Shown here: positions 1 to 7,232 of the stretch, piece by piece
How positions within the stretch are numbered: the stretch's first letter is position 1
How the letters are laid out: every line of letters starts with the position of its first letter
Assembly (NCBI RefSeq): GCF_938030815.1
Contig: NZ_CALHII010000119.1
Coordinates: forward strand, 1 to 14,233
DNA: 14,233 nucleotides
From: an uncultured Campylobacter sp.
Lineage (GTDB): Bacteria > Campylobacterota > Campylobacteria > Campylobacterales > Campylobacteraceae
Reading direction: 5' to 3'
Notes under the pieces: generated by a model
Seen by the model: only the letters and a program-made list of their open reading frames with translations
What the model was told of the DNA's origin: nothing
Databases searched by the model: none
Made by a program: the position numbers and the translations under genes

Positions 1-34
1 CGAAAAGCAGGATCAAAAATACGATTTTTTTCAT
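1..34 (-). CDS. 5' end of a leftward gene, probable exported protein (partial)
   Basis: Reading leftward from an ATG at 34, eleven codons give MKKIVFLILLF before the window ends. A Lys-Lys start followed by a run of hydrophobic residues is typical of a Sec signal peptide or an N-terminal membrane anchor. A Shine-Dalgarno-like AAAAGG lies at 46-41, six bases before the ATG. The gene has the same direction as the amidase cluster but is separated from it by about 650 bases, so it probably has its own promoter. Too little is present to name a product. The signal-peptide reading is inference from composition. Confidence 0.5.
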   Translation of the reverse strand, partial: MKKIVFLILLF

Positions 35-690
35 TTTGGACCTTTTAAAATTTATCTTTAATTTACGATTCAACTGCGCCCTTCATGCGCATAGAGCGCA
101 AGTATCGGCACGGCTGTAATTGCCGCATCCGCAGCATTATGTAAATATCGTCGCTTTGCGAACATAGCGCGAAATTTCAGAGCGCTACCGCGCCGCTTAA
201 GCGCAGCTGGCGCAATATGCACGCTCATAACTTAAAGTGCGATTCTAATTGCGCGGGCGCGGTTTGAAACGTGGCTCGCATTAGTGCGACTAAATCGTTA
301 TTTTCTTGCGGCTTAAATGCGATTTTGTCGGTAAATTTAACCGCCAGCTCTGCTCTGCTGCGCTCGTAGCGCCAAGTCCACGTTTAAAAATTTTACGCCG
401 AGCTGCGTTAAAATTCCGCGTCTAAGCCGTATGTGTCCCTAGCTCGTGGCGCCGCAAGACGCTCCGTAACATTTACCGCCCGTAGTAAATATTTTGCACG
501 CGAGCGAATTTTGCACCCAAACGCCGCACGTTTTGCTTTAAATTTAGCGCGGCGGGCTTTAAAATTTTAAATTTACCGCCTGTTTATCCGCAAGAGCTAT
601 CACGCCAGCTAAAATTTATCTGCGGAGCAAATCTCGCGCCGAAATAAAATTTTATCCCGCTTGCAAAAATGCGTAGCGCGAAAAATTTCA
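35..690. other. 656-base stretch with no convincing gene
   Basis: No open frame here reaches 60 codons and I recognise no RNA gene. The minus strand holds short coding-like runs in three frames: 694-584 and 583-473 in one frame separated by a TAA, 438-337 in a second, and 383-225 in a third. Codon choice in them resembles the neighbouring genes, but no family is recognisable. Small inverted repeats occur at 86-100 (TGCGC/GCGCA), 190-213 (a GCGCCGCT stem with one bulge), 551-580 and 644-655. Either this is a long spacer with the local alternation of GC-rich and AT-rich words, or it is a decayed gene. Confidence 0.6.
551..580. repeat. Inverted repeat, possible RNA hairpin
   Basis: GGCGG at 551-555 pairs with CCGCC at 576-580 and encloses the perfect 14-base palindrome TTTAAAATTTTAAA at 558-571. 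The structure could form on either strand. No run of T follows on either side, so it does not look like a standard intrinsic terminator. It is the strongest hairpin downstream of the amidase gene, about 110 bases past its stop. Confidence 0.35.
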
Positions 691-2529
691 TCATTTGTTT
701 TTCTGAAAGTACGCGTCCACGCCGTTTGCGATACCCTGAGCGATGCGGTCTTGATAGGCGCTTTTGCCTAAATTTTTGCCCTCATCGGGGTGTGTGATGT
801 AGCCGATCTCCACGAGCACCGCGGGCATCGTAGCGCCTACCAGCACCCAAAACGGCGCCTCGCGCACGCCGCCGTCCTTGCTTTTGAAACTCTTTTTTAC
901 CGAGCTTAGCATATAGCTTTGAATGTCGATGGCAAGCTTGTTTGAGGAGATTATTTTCTCGCGATTTAAGAAATTTAAGAAGGTCTGCTTCGAGAAGGTA
1001 TTCATATCCTCCAAATCGCCCTTGTTTTCGAGCGCGGCGGCGTTTTTGCTGCGCTCGCTTCTAGCCGGGCTTAAGAAAAAGGTCTCCACGCCGCTCATTT
1101 TGGATGCCGCACTGGCGTTAGGAGCGGCGTTTGCGTGGATCGAGATAAACATATCGGCGTTCTTTTTGCCGGCAAATATCGTGCGTGATCGCAGATTTAT
1201 AAAAACGTCGGTGCTGCGCGTGTAAAGCACCCTATAGCCGCGCTTTTGAAGTAGCGCGCCGAGCTTTTTGGATGTGGCTAGCACGACGTTTTTTTCCTTC
1301 AGCCCGTTCCCGACCGCGCCCGAATCGCTGCCGCCGTGACCCGGATCGATTACGATGAGTTTGCCCTTGGTGGATTTATAAATTTTACCGGCGGCCACGG
1401 ACGCGGTTTTGGCACCTTGCGCATCATCTATCGTGCTGATTTGCGGCTCGCTATCTTGCTCGCGAACGTGCTTGCGCCCTGATTTTTGATCCTTGTTTTT
1501 TTCTGCACGCGCAGATTTTGCGGCTTTTAAGCCTTCAGCCGTACTTAAAATCATCATATTGCCGTTAATTTCTACGTTTGCGTTGAATTCTTTCGGGTCG
1601 CTAAGTACGATGCGCACGGTCTTATCGTTGTATTGCGAGACGCGTACATAGCTAACGAAGCTATCTTTAAGCCGCGTTTTTTGTGACTTTTGCCGCGCGC
1701 TAAAATCAATCACGAAGCGAAAATTATCGCTACTTGCGATCGTAAAATCTTTATAATCGCCGCGCTTTAGATCGCGGTTAAACTCAAGCACGATCTCATC
1801 CCCATCACCGCGCAGCGATGCTAGAGCGAGTTTGGCATCGGGGGCGGATTTTTTTATACTGCTTTTGCGAAGCTCAGAATCTAATCGCTCGGTCGCAGTG
1901 CTACCCGCGGAATTCTGCGCTTGTAAGGAGCCGTCGGCTTCTGCGGGATTTTCGCTTGAGTCGCTGCCATGCGCATCGTCTGTTGAATTTTTTGCGTCGT
2001 CTGCATCGTGAGGTCTAGTCGAGCGTAAGAATTCTAGATCCTCGCTAGATAGCGAGCTTAGATCGGCTTCTTCTGGCGCGCGCGTCTTTTTGAGATTTTT
2101 GGAAGTGGAATTTTTTGAATTCTTAGAATTTTTAGAGGCGGGGGCTTTGGGGCTGTGCGCTAAATTTGAAGCGTTTTTCTCGTCCGAGCTTTTGGAATTT
2201 TTTGCGTTTTCATCTTTGAGTTTTTTAGAATTCGTGCTGCTATCGCTTGCTTTGCCCTGTAATTTGGCTAGCGCAGATTCATAAGGCGAGGAGTCGAGCC
2301 CTAAATTTTTCGAGCTGTAAACCAGCCTTTTTAGCGCTTTTATTCGGACTTCCTTCTGCGACGCGCCTTCGTAGAGCGATTTTAGCTCCTTGTGCAGCGA
2401 GCGCTTATAATTTGGCGTCGCCACAATGAAATCCTTGTCGAATTTCGCAAAAAATGCCTCGCTGGAAGCTCCAAACGCCAATACGCAGCTAAAAGCCGCG
2501 ATTAGAAAAATTTTAACTATCTTCGCCAT
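691..2529 (-). CDS. N-acetylmuramoyl-L-alanine amidase with AMIN domain
   Basis: This is a zinc amidase of the Amidase_3 (AmiA/B/C) family, which cuts the bond between N-acetylmuramic acid and the stem peptide and typically separates daughter cells. The 612 residues begin with a signal peptide (about 1-21), so it acts in the periplasm. A Ser/Lys/Asn/Asp-rich low-complexity linker spans about 92-232, an AMIN-like beta-rich targeting domain about 233-330, and the catalytic domain 388-610. Expected zinc ligands are visible: H398 in DPGHGG, E412 in LKEKN and H465 in SIHANA. The catalytic E574 lies in VLVEIGYITHPDE. The first 17 bases overlap the end of the flavoprotein gene, so translation is probably coupled; I see no strong ribosome site. 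The family call is firm. Which amidase paralogue name applies is not decidable here, and the length of the linker is the odd feature. Confidence 0.95.
   Translation of the reverse strand: MAKIVKIFLIAAFSCVLAFGASSEAFFAKFDKDFIVATPNYKRSLHKELKSLYEGASQKEVRIKALKRLVYSSKNLGLDSSPYESALAKLQGKASDSSTNSKKLKDENAKNSKSSDEKNASNLAHSPKAPASKNSKNSKNSTSKNLKKTRAPEEADLSSLSSEDLEFLRSTRPHDADDAKNSTDDAHGSDSSENPAEADGSLQAQNSAGSTATERLDSELRKSSIKKSAPDAKLALASLRGDGDEIVLEFNRDLKRGDYKDFTIASSDNFRFVIDFSARQKSQKTRLKDSFVSYVRVSQYNDKTVRIVLSDPKEFNANVEINGNMMILSTAEGLKAAKSARAEKNKDQKSGRKHVREQDSEPQISTIDDAQGAKTASVAAGKIYKSTKGKLIVIDPGHGGSDSGAVGNGLKEKNVVLATSKKLGALLQKRGYRVLYTRSTDVFINLRSRTIFAGKKNADMFISIHANAAPNASAASKMSGVETFFLSPARSERSKNAAALENKGDLEDMNTFSKQTFLNFLNREKIISSNKLAIDIQSYMLSSVKKSFKSKDGGVREAPFWVLVGATMPAVLVEIGYITHPDEGKNLGKSAYQDRIAQGIANGVDAYFQKNK
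2095..2136 (-). repeat. Nine-base tandem repeat encoding Ser-Lys-Asn in the amidase linker
   Basis: Residues 132-145 of the amidase read as three Ser-Lys-Asn units, then Ser-Thr, then a fourth Ser-Lys-Asn. Each unit is TC(T/A/C) AA(A/G) AAT, so the repeat is visible in DNA as well as protein, with silent differences between copies. The nine-base period keeps the reading frame if copies are gained or lost. Confidence 0.6.
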
Positions 2530-3601
2530 TTACAAGTTTTTCTATCAATTCCTTCACGGATATTATCTCGTTTAATCGCCATCCGTTCGCGCCGGTGAAA
2601 AACAGGCCGCTTTGCGTTTTGCCCAGATATGCGTCGCTTAGGCGGTCGGCGATGCAGTATCCTACGGCGTTAGCGCCTTTGCCACGCTCGCATGGGCTTA
2701 CGCAGTTGCTGATACAGCGGATTTTGGGCGCCGTGCCTGCGGCGATCATATCTTGCAGATTGGTATGAATTCCGCGCGCAGGATAGCCTACGGGCGATTT
2801 TAGAAGCCGGATGTCCTCTTTTTTGGCGTTAAGAAGCACCTGTTTAAATTCCTCCGCGGCGTCGCATTCAAACGTACCGATGAATCGCGTACCCATCTGC
2901 ACGCCGTCTGCACCCAGGGCTTTTACGCGATCGATGTCGGTCTTATCCCAAATTCCGCCTGCGACGAATAGCGGGAAGCTACCCCATTGCGAGATTTCTG
3001 CTTTTACTTGCGGGATTAGATTATCCAGTGCAAACGCCGGATCGCCGCACTGCTCGTAGGTAAAGCCCTGATGTCCGCCGCTAAGAGGGCCTTCGAGCAC
3101 TACGGCGTCCGGGATACGGTCATAGCGCTGCTTCCAGCGTTTGGCGATGATCTTAAGAGCCTTAGCGGAGGAGACGATAGGCACGAGTGCAACGTCCGGG
3201 AAATCGGCCGTAAATTCCGGCAGATTGGTAGGAAGCCCGGCGCCGCTAATGATGATGTCGATACCCGCCTCGCATGTGTTGCGCACGATGCGCTCGTAGT
3301 CGTTCGCTGCGCACATTACGTTCATCCCTAAAGGTGCATTGCCGCAAATTTTACGGGCGTTTTGCACGATGGCAAAAAGCGCCTCTTTGCTATAAAAATT
3401 CTCGCTTTGATAGGGTCTGCCATCGAGCGATTTTTTGGCAAATTTAAGATTTTCGTAGTAGCCGGTGCCGACCGAGCTAATGACGCCTAGACAGCCGTTT
3501 AGGCTGACATTGCCGGCTAGCTTGTCCCAGCTGATACCAAGTCCCATGCCGCCTTGAATTATCGGGTGCGCAATCTCGTGTTTGCCTATCTTTATACTCA
3601 T
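2513..3601 (-). CDS. Nitronate monooxygenase / 2-nitropropane dioxygenase family flavoprotein
   Basis: This 362-residue protein belongs to the FMN-binding TIM-barrel group that includes nitronate monooxygenase and the enoyl-ACP reductase FabK. Visible marks are PIIQGGMGLGISW at 13-25, GPLSGGHQGF at 171-180 with H177 at the position of the family's catalytic histidine, VAGGIWD at 213-219, and GADGVQMGTRFIGTFEC at 230-246. Near the C-terminus four cysteines (C296, C300, C304, C316) sit in a compact conserved-looking block, unusual for a plain nitronate monooxygenase. The ATG shares one base with the tyrS stop (TAATG), and the end overlaps the amidase start, so the gene is locked into the operon. 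The true substrate is unknown; a FabK-like or other flavin reductase role is possible. Family assignment is strong, function weak. Confidence 0.85.
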   Translation of the reverse strand: MSIKIGKHEIAHPIIQGGMGLGISWDKLAGNVSLNGCLGVISSVGTGYYENLKFAKKSLDGRPYQSENFYSKEALFAIVQNARKICGNAPLGMNVMCAANDYERIVRNTCEAGIDIIISGAGLPTNLPEFTADFPDVALVPIVSSAKALKIIAKRWKQRYDRIPDAVVLEGPLSGGHQGFTYEQCGDPAFALDNLIPQVKAEISQWGSFPLFVAGGIWDKTDIDRVKALGADGVQMGTRFIGTFECDAAEEFKQVLLNAKKEDIRLLKSPVGYPARGIHTNLQDMIAAGTAPKIRCISNCVSPCERGKGANAVGYCIADRLSDAYLGKTQSGLFFTGANGWRLNEIISVKELIEKLVNGEDS

Positions 3602-4806
3602 TAATCTACCTTTAATTTAGCGAATTTTTTCTTCCCTACTTGAAGAGTGTATTCGCCCGAGCTAAGCTGAAGCTGCTCATCTAAAATTTTATTTTGATCG
3701 ATACTGACGGCGTTTGATTTTATCAACCTGCGCGCATCCGAGCTAGAGACGGCAAGCTTGCAGCTGATGAGCGCCTTTACGATCCATGCAGGCGAGCTTA
3801 CGTGATATTCCTTGATCTCGCTAGGAAGCTCGCCGGCGCCGTGTACGCGGTCAAATTCCTGCTTGGCCTCAAAGGCGGTATTCTCGTCATAAAATTGCGT
3901 GACAATCTCGGAGGCAAGCTCCTCCTTAACCGCCTTAGGATGGATCGAACCATCCGCCACGAAGCCTTTTATTAGCTCAATATCTTCGCTGCTTTTTTGG
4001 CTTAACAGATTATACCAATCCCACATTAACGCATCGCTGATGCTCATCACCTTGCCGTACATATCATGCGGCGTGTCGGTTACGCCGATGTAGTTGCCAA
4101 GGCTCTTGCTCATTTTATTCGTGCCGTCGGTGCCTACCAAAAGCGGCATCATCACGACGCTTTGTTCCTTGCCGACATCATAAATTCTTTGCAGCTGGCG
4201 ACCCATTAAAAGATTAAATTTCTGATCGGTGCCGCCGAATTCTATATCGCATTTCATGCAAACGCTGTCGTATCCTTGCAGTAGCGGATACATAAACTCG
4301 CTGATGCTGATCGGCTGCTCTGCCTTGTAGCGCTTCTCGAAGTCGTCGCGCTCGAGCATCCGGGCAACATTGAAAGTGCTTGATAGCTCGATCATTCCGC
4401 TAGCACCCAGGCGGTTGGTCCATTCGGAATTAAACATCACCTTGGTTTTGGCTGGATTTAAAATTTTAAACACCTGATCCTCGTAGGTTTTGGCGTTTTG
4501 CAGCACAACTTCGCGCGCTAGCTTTTTGCGAGTCTCGCTCTTGCCCGTAGGATCTCCGATTTGAGCAGTAAAATCACCGATTAGAAACTGCACGATCGCG
4601 CCGTGGTTTTGCAAAAATGCAAGCTTATTTAGCACGACGGCGTGTCCTAGGTGCAGATCCGCAGCAGTGGGATCCATGCCGATTTTGACGTAAAAGACCT
4701 CGCCGCTGTCGTAATAGCGCCTAATCAGTGCTTCAATCTGCTCCTCGCCGATGATCTCCGCGACGCCGCGCTTAAAATTTTCCATAATGCCTTGAATGTC
4801 AGCCAT
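3601..4806 (-). CDS. tyrS: Tyrosyl-tRNA synthetase
   Basis: This class I synthetase joins tyrosine to tRNA-Tyr using ATP, in the cytoplasm. The 401 residues show the HIGH motif as HLGH at 52-55, after GMDPTAAD; FGGTDQ at 190-195 in the tyrosine/tRNA region; and KMSKS at 231-235. An S4-like RNA-binding domain covers about 341-401. The MDPTA form of the first motif points to the TyrZ-like branch. An AAGGGAGA ribosome site at 4818-4811 lies just ahead of the ATG, in the 14-base gap after spoT. Its stop overlaps the flavoprotein start by one base. Length and motifs are complete, with no sign of damage. Confidence 0.97.
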   Translation of the reverse strand: MADIQGIMENFKRGVAEIIGEEQIEALIRRYYDSGEVFYVKIGMDPTAADLHLGHAVVLNKLAFLQNHGAIVQFLIGDFTAQIGDPTGKSETRKKLAREVVLQNAKTYEDQVFKILNPAKTKVMFNSEWTNRLGASGMIELSSTFNVARMLERDDFEKRYKAEQPISISEFMYPLLQGYDSVCMKCDIEFGGTDQKFNLLMGRQLQRIYDVGKEQSVVMMPLLVGTDGTNKMSKSLGNYIGVTDTPHDMYGKVMSISDALMWDWYNLLSQKSSEDIELIKGFVADGSIHPKAVKEELASEIVTQFYDENTAFEAKQEFDRVHGAGELPSEIKEYHVSSPAWIVKALISCKLAVSSSDARRLIKSNAVSIDQNKILDEQLQLSSGEYTLQVGKKKFAKLKVD

Positions 4807-4820
4807 TTGCTCTCCCTTAT

Positions 4821-7013
4821 TTAGTTTTTATATACGTCCGTAAGCGATACGAAATCCACGATTTTAAAGCGGTTTTTGAGCCTATCTTTGATCTGCGCGG
4901 AGTCTAAATTTTCGTTTAGCTCGATGATAATCTCAAAATAATCCGACGTCGTTTCGCTATTTTCGTTAAGGCTTATCGACACCAGATCGACCTCGAGCTT
5001 GACTAAATAGTTCAAAAACGTCGCCAGCGAGCCGCGCTTGTTTTCTAAATTTAATATGATCTTGTAGCGGTGCGGCGCATTGCGCGTCCATTTTACGAAG
5101 ATCATCTCATCGGTTTTGATTAGCTCGCTTGCACGTTCGCACAGCTTATGATGCACCGTCACGCCGTGTCCGTTGCGAAAGCCGATGATGTCGTCGCCGC
5201 GCTTTGGGTTGCAGCAGTAATCAAACTCAACCTCGTCGATTTTAAAATTTGAATACACCACGATGTTGTCAAATTTTTGCTTCTCGATCTCATACCTGCT
5301 GCGAAATTTCATATTGAAAAATTTCTCTTTGAGCGGGTATTTTTTCAGCGCGTTTACGACGTCTTTTAAAAATACCGAGTCATAGGCAGCTTTGCCGATC
5401 TTTTTGTTTAAATTTTCTTTTTCAAGCCAGCTTAGAATGCTCTCCTTGCTCGTCGTAAAGATCGCGCATAAAATTTTAATCGCTACTTCAAAATTTATAT
5501 CTCTGATCTTTTGCTTGCAAAATGCCTTTATCGTCGCGCGCGCCTTGCCCGTTTTGACCGAGCTTAGCCAACTGCAGCGGTAGTGTGGCTCGCTTCCGGT
5601 GATGATATGAACGATATCTCCGTTTTTAAGCTCCGTAAGAAGCGGCACCTTGACGCGGTTTATAAAGGCCTCGGTCGCTTTTAAGCCCACTTGAGAGTGT
5701 ATCTCGTAGGCGTAATCAAGCGCTGTAGCACCGCGCGGCAATGTAAAAATTCCGCCCTTGGGCGAATACACGGCGATATCCTCGACGTAGAGGCTGTCTT
5801 TAGCATATTCGTAAAGATCCTCGGCGTTGGCGTCATCCTCTTCCTGCATGCCGATGTCGTTTAGCCAATCAAGCTTCGGATTGATTGAGCCGCTATATTT
5901 ATATTTCCAGTGCGCTGCAACACCGAATTCTGCGGTGTTATGCATATCGAAGGTGCGGATCTGCACCTCTACGATCATACTTTCGTTAAAGACTGTCGTG
6001 TGGATCGTCTGATATCCGTTTTGCTTCGGAAGCGCGATATAATCCTTAAAGCGCGATATGAGCGGGTTAAATTTAGTATGGATTATGCCCAGAGCTAAGT
6101 AGCAATCCATCGGCTTTTGCACGATGATGCGGATAGCCAAAAGATCGAGCACCTCCTCGATCGAAATTCCTTTGCGCTGCATTTTTAAAAAGATCGAGTA
6201 GTAGTGTTTCATTCGCTTTTGGATCTCAAAGCTGCCCTCACTAAAGCCGTTTGAGAGCATATACTCCTTGATCTTTTCGCTAAATTTGCTCAAGCTCATC
6301 TGAAGCTGCTGCTTATGCTCCTCGACGTAATCGGCGATCGCTGCGTATTCTTTAGGCATAACGTATTTGAAGCTAAGATCCTCAAGCACGTTTTTGATCG
6401 ATGAAATTCCAAGCCTGTGCGCGATCGGCGCATAAACCAAAAGCGTCTCCTCGCCGATACGTTTTTGTTTATCTGAACGAAGTGCGTCTAGGGTTAGCAT
6501 ATTGTGCAGCCTATCGCAGAGCTTTACGACTAGGACGCGCTGATCGTTAATGGAGATCATCAGCATCCTGCGGAAGGTAAGCGCGGTAGTTCGCAGCTTG
6601 GCGTTGCTATCGCCGGATGGAGCTAATTTATCCTCTCTGATGTTTACGATTTTAGTAAGCCCTTCTACGATTTTGGCTACTTCGTCGCCGAATCTTTGTC
6701 TAACCTGCTCGATGCTGTAATCTGTATCCTCTACTACGTCGTGTAGTAGCGCAGATATCACCATCGCGCCGTCTCCGCCCATAAAAGATACGAAGCAAGC
6801 TACCAAAATCGGATGGATCGCATACGGCTCGCCGCTTTTGCGAAACTGCCCGTCGTGCTGAGCGATGCATAAATTTATAGCATCCACCAGTAACGGAGTG
6901 GGCTCTTTTAGATTATAAAGCAGCTGCTTGGCGCTTTGAATGTCTTTGGTATCGACGACATCGTCGATGAGACTTTCTAAGAAGTTATCATTAATCCTTG
7001 TCAACGATTCCAT
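4821..7013 (-). CDS. spoT: Bifunctional (p)ppGpp synthetase/hydrolase (RSH family)
   Basis: This long RelA/SpoT homologue of 730 residues makes and degrades the stringent-response alarmone (p)ppGpp. The hydrolase HD domain spans about 45-200, with H53 and the HD pair H91-D92 in LLHDVVEDT. The synthetase domain follows at about 260-370, with RFKD at 321-324, the G-loop-like YIALPKQNGYQTIHT at 325-339, and E349/Q351 in VEVQIRT. The RxKD form is the one known from bifunctional rather than synthetase-only enzymes. A TGS domain lies at about 411-472. A Cys/His block (C600, C601, H621, C625) resembles the zinc-finger region, and a C-terminal ACT domain covers about 648-727. The gene begins inside the last codons of rpoZ (23-base overlap). 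With both catalytic motifs intact it could manage (p)ppGpp alone. Confidence 0.97.
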   Translation of the reverse strand: MESLTRINDNFLESLIDDVVDTKDIQSAKQLLYNLKEPTPLLVDAINLCIAQHDGQFRKSGEPYAIHPILVACFVSFMGGDGAMVISALLHDVVEDTDYSIEQVRQRFGDEVAKIVEGLTKIVNIREDKLAPSGDSNAKLRTTALTFRRMLMISINDQRVLVVKLCDRLHNMLTLDALRSDKQKRIGEETLLVYAPIAHRLGISSIKNVLEDLSFKYVMPKEYAAIADYVEEHKQQLQMSLSKFSEKIKEYMLSNGFSEGSFEIQKRMKHYYSIFLKMQRKGISIEEVLDLLAIRIIVQKPMDCYLALGIIHTKFNPLISRFKDYIALPKQNGYQTIHTTVFNESMIVEVQIRTFDMHNTAEFGVAAHWKYKYSGSINPKLDWLNDIGMQEEDDANAEDLYEYAKDSLYVEDIAVYSPKGGIFTLPRGATALDYAYEIHSQVGLKATEAFINRVKVPLLTELKNGDIVHIITGSEPHYRCSWLSSVKTGKARATIKAFCKQKIRDINFEVAIKILCAIFTTSKESILSWLEKENLNKKIGKAAYDSVFLKDVVNALKKYPLKEKFFNMKFRSRYEIEKQKFDNIVVYSNFKIDEVEFDYCCNPKRGDDIIGFRNGHGVTVHHKLCERASELIKTDEMIFVKWTRNAPHRYKIILNLENKRGSLATFLNYLVKLEVDLVSISLNENSETTSDYFEIIIELNENLDSAQIKDRLKNRFKIVDFVSLTDVYKN

Positions 7014-7209
7014 CTAATGCGATCTTACCTTCGGCTAGTTCCAAGATTGCTATATCGGCAAATTTCATCCTGCGAGTATCTACGTTCTCTATCAGCGGCG
7101 GTTCGCCCGCAGCTAGCTGCTCGGCGCGTTTGCTTATCATCAAAGATAGCTTATATCGGTCTCCGCCCGTTACTTTTAAAGCCTTGGCTACAATTTGTTC
7201 GGTTCTCAT
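6991..7209 (-). CDS. rpoZ: RNA polymerase omega subunit
   Basis: Omega is the small subunit that helps assemble the beta' subunit of RNA polymerase. The 72 residues contain the family core RYKLSLMISKRAEQL near 18-32 and MKFADIAILELAEGKIALD in the C-terminal half. I place the start at the ATG at 7209, not at the TTG one codon earlier, because AAGGAG at 7220-7215 is five bases from that ATG and the product then begins MRTEQIV, as Campylobacter omega does from memory. It lies 23 bases after pyrH and overlaps spoT. The rpoZ-spoT pairing is also found in E. coli. The N-terminus does not match the MARVT start of E. coli omega, which takes part in a ppGpp site there. Confidence 0.93.
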   Translation of the reverse strand: MRTEQIVAKALKVTGGDRYKLSLMISKRAEQLAAGEPPLIENVDTRRMKFADIAILELAEGKIALDGIVDKD

Positions 7210-7214
7210 CAATT

Positions 7215-7220
7215 CTCCTT
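7215..7220 (-). promoter_or_regulatory. Ribosome binding site of rpoZ, decides the start
   Basis: AAGGAG on the minus strand ends five bases before the ATG at 7209. With the upstream TTG at 7212 the spacing would be only two bases, so the ATG is preferred. Confidence 0.7.
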
Positions 7221-7232
7221 AAATTTAAAATT

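Noticed and set aside
190..213. GCGCC hairpin as a terminator or small RNA
   Set aside because: The stem is short with a bulge and has no T tract on either strand. GC-rich self-complementary words are common in this gap.
644..655. ATAAAATTTTAT palindrome as a terminator after the amidase
   Set aside because: It has no GC stem of useful length and no T run. Similar AAAATTTT words occur throughout the window, including inside genes.
923..1225. 100-codon plus-strand frame inside the amidase
   Set aside because: Antisense to the catalytic domain, where all zinc ligands are intact on the minus strand.
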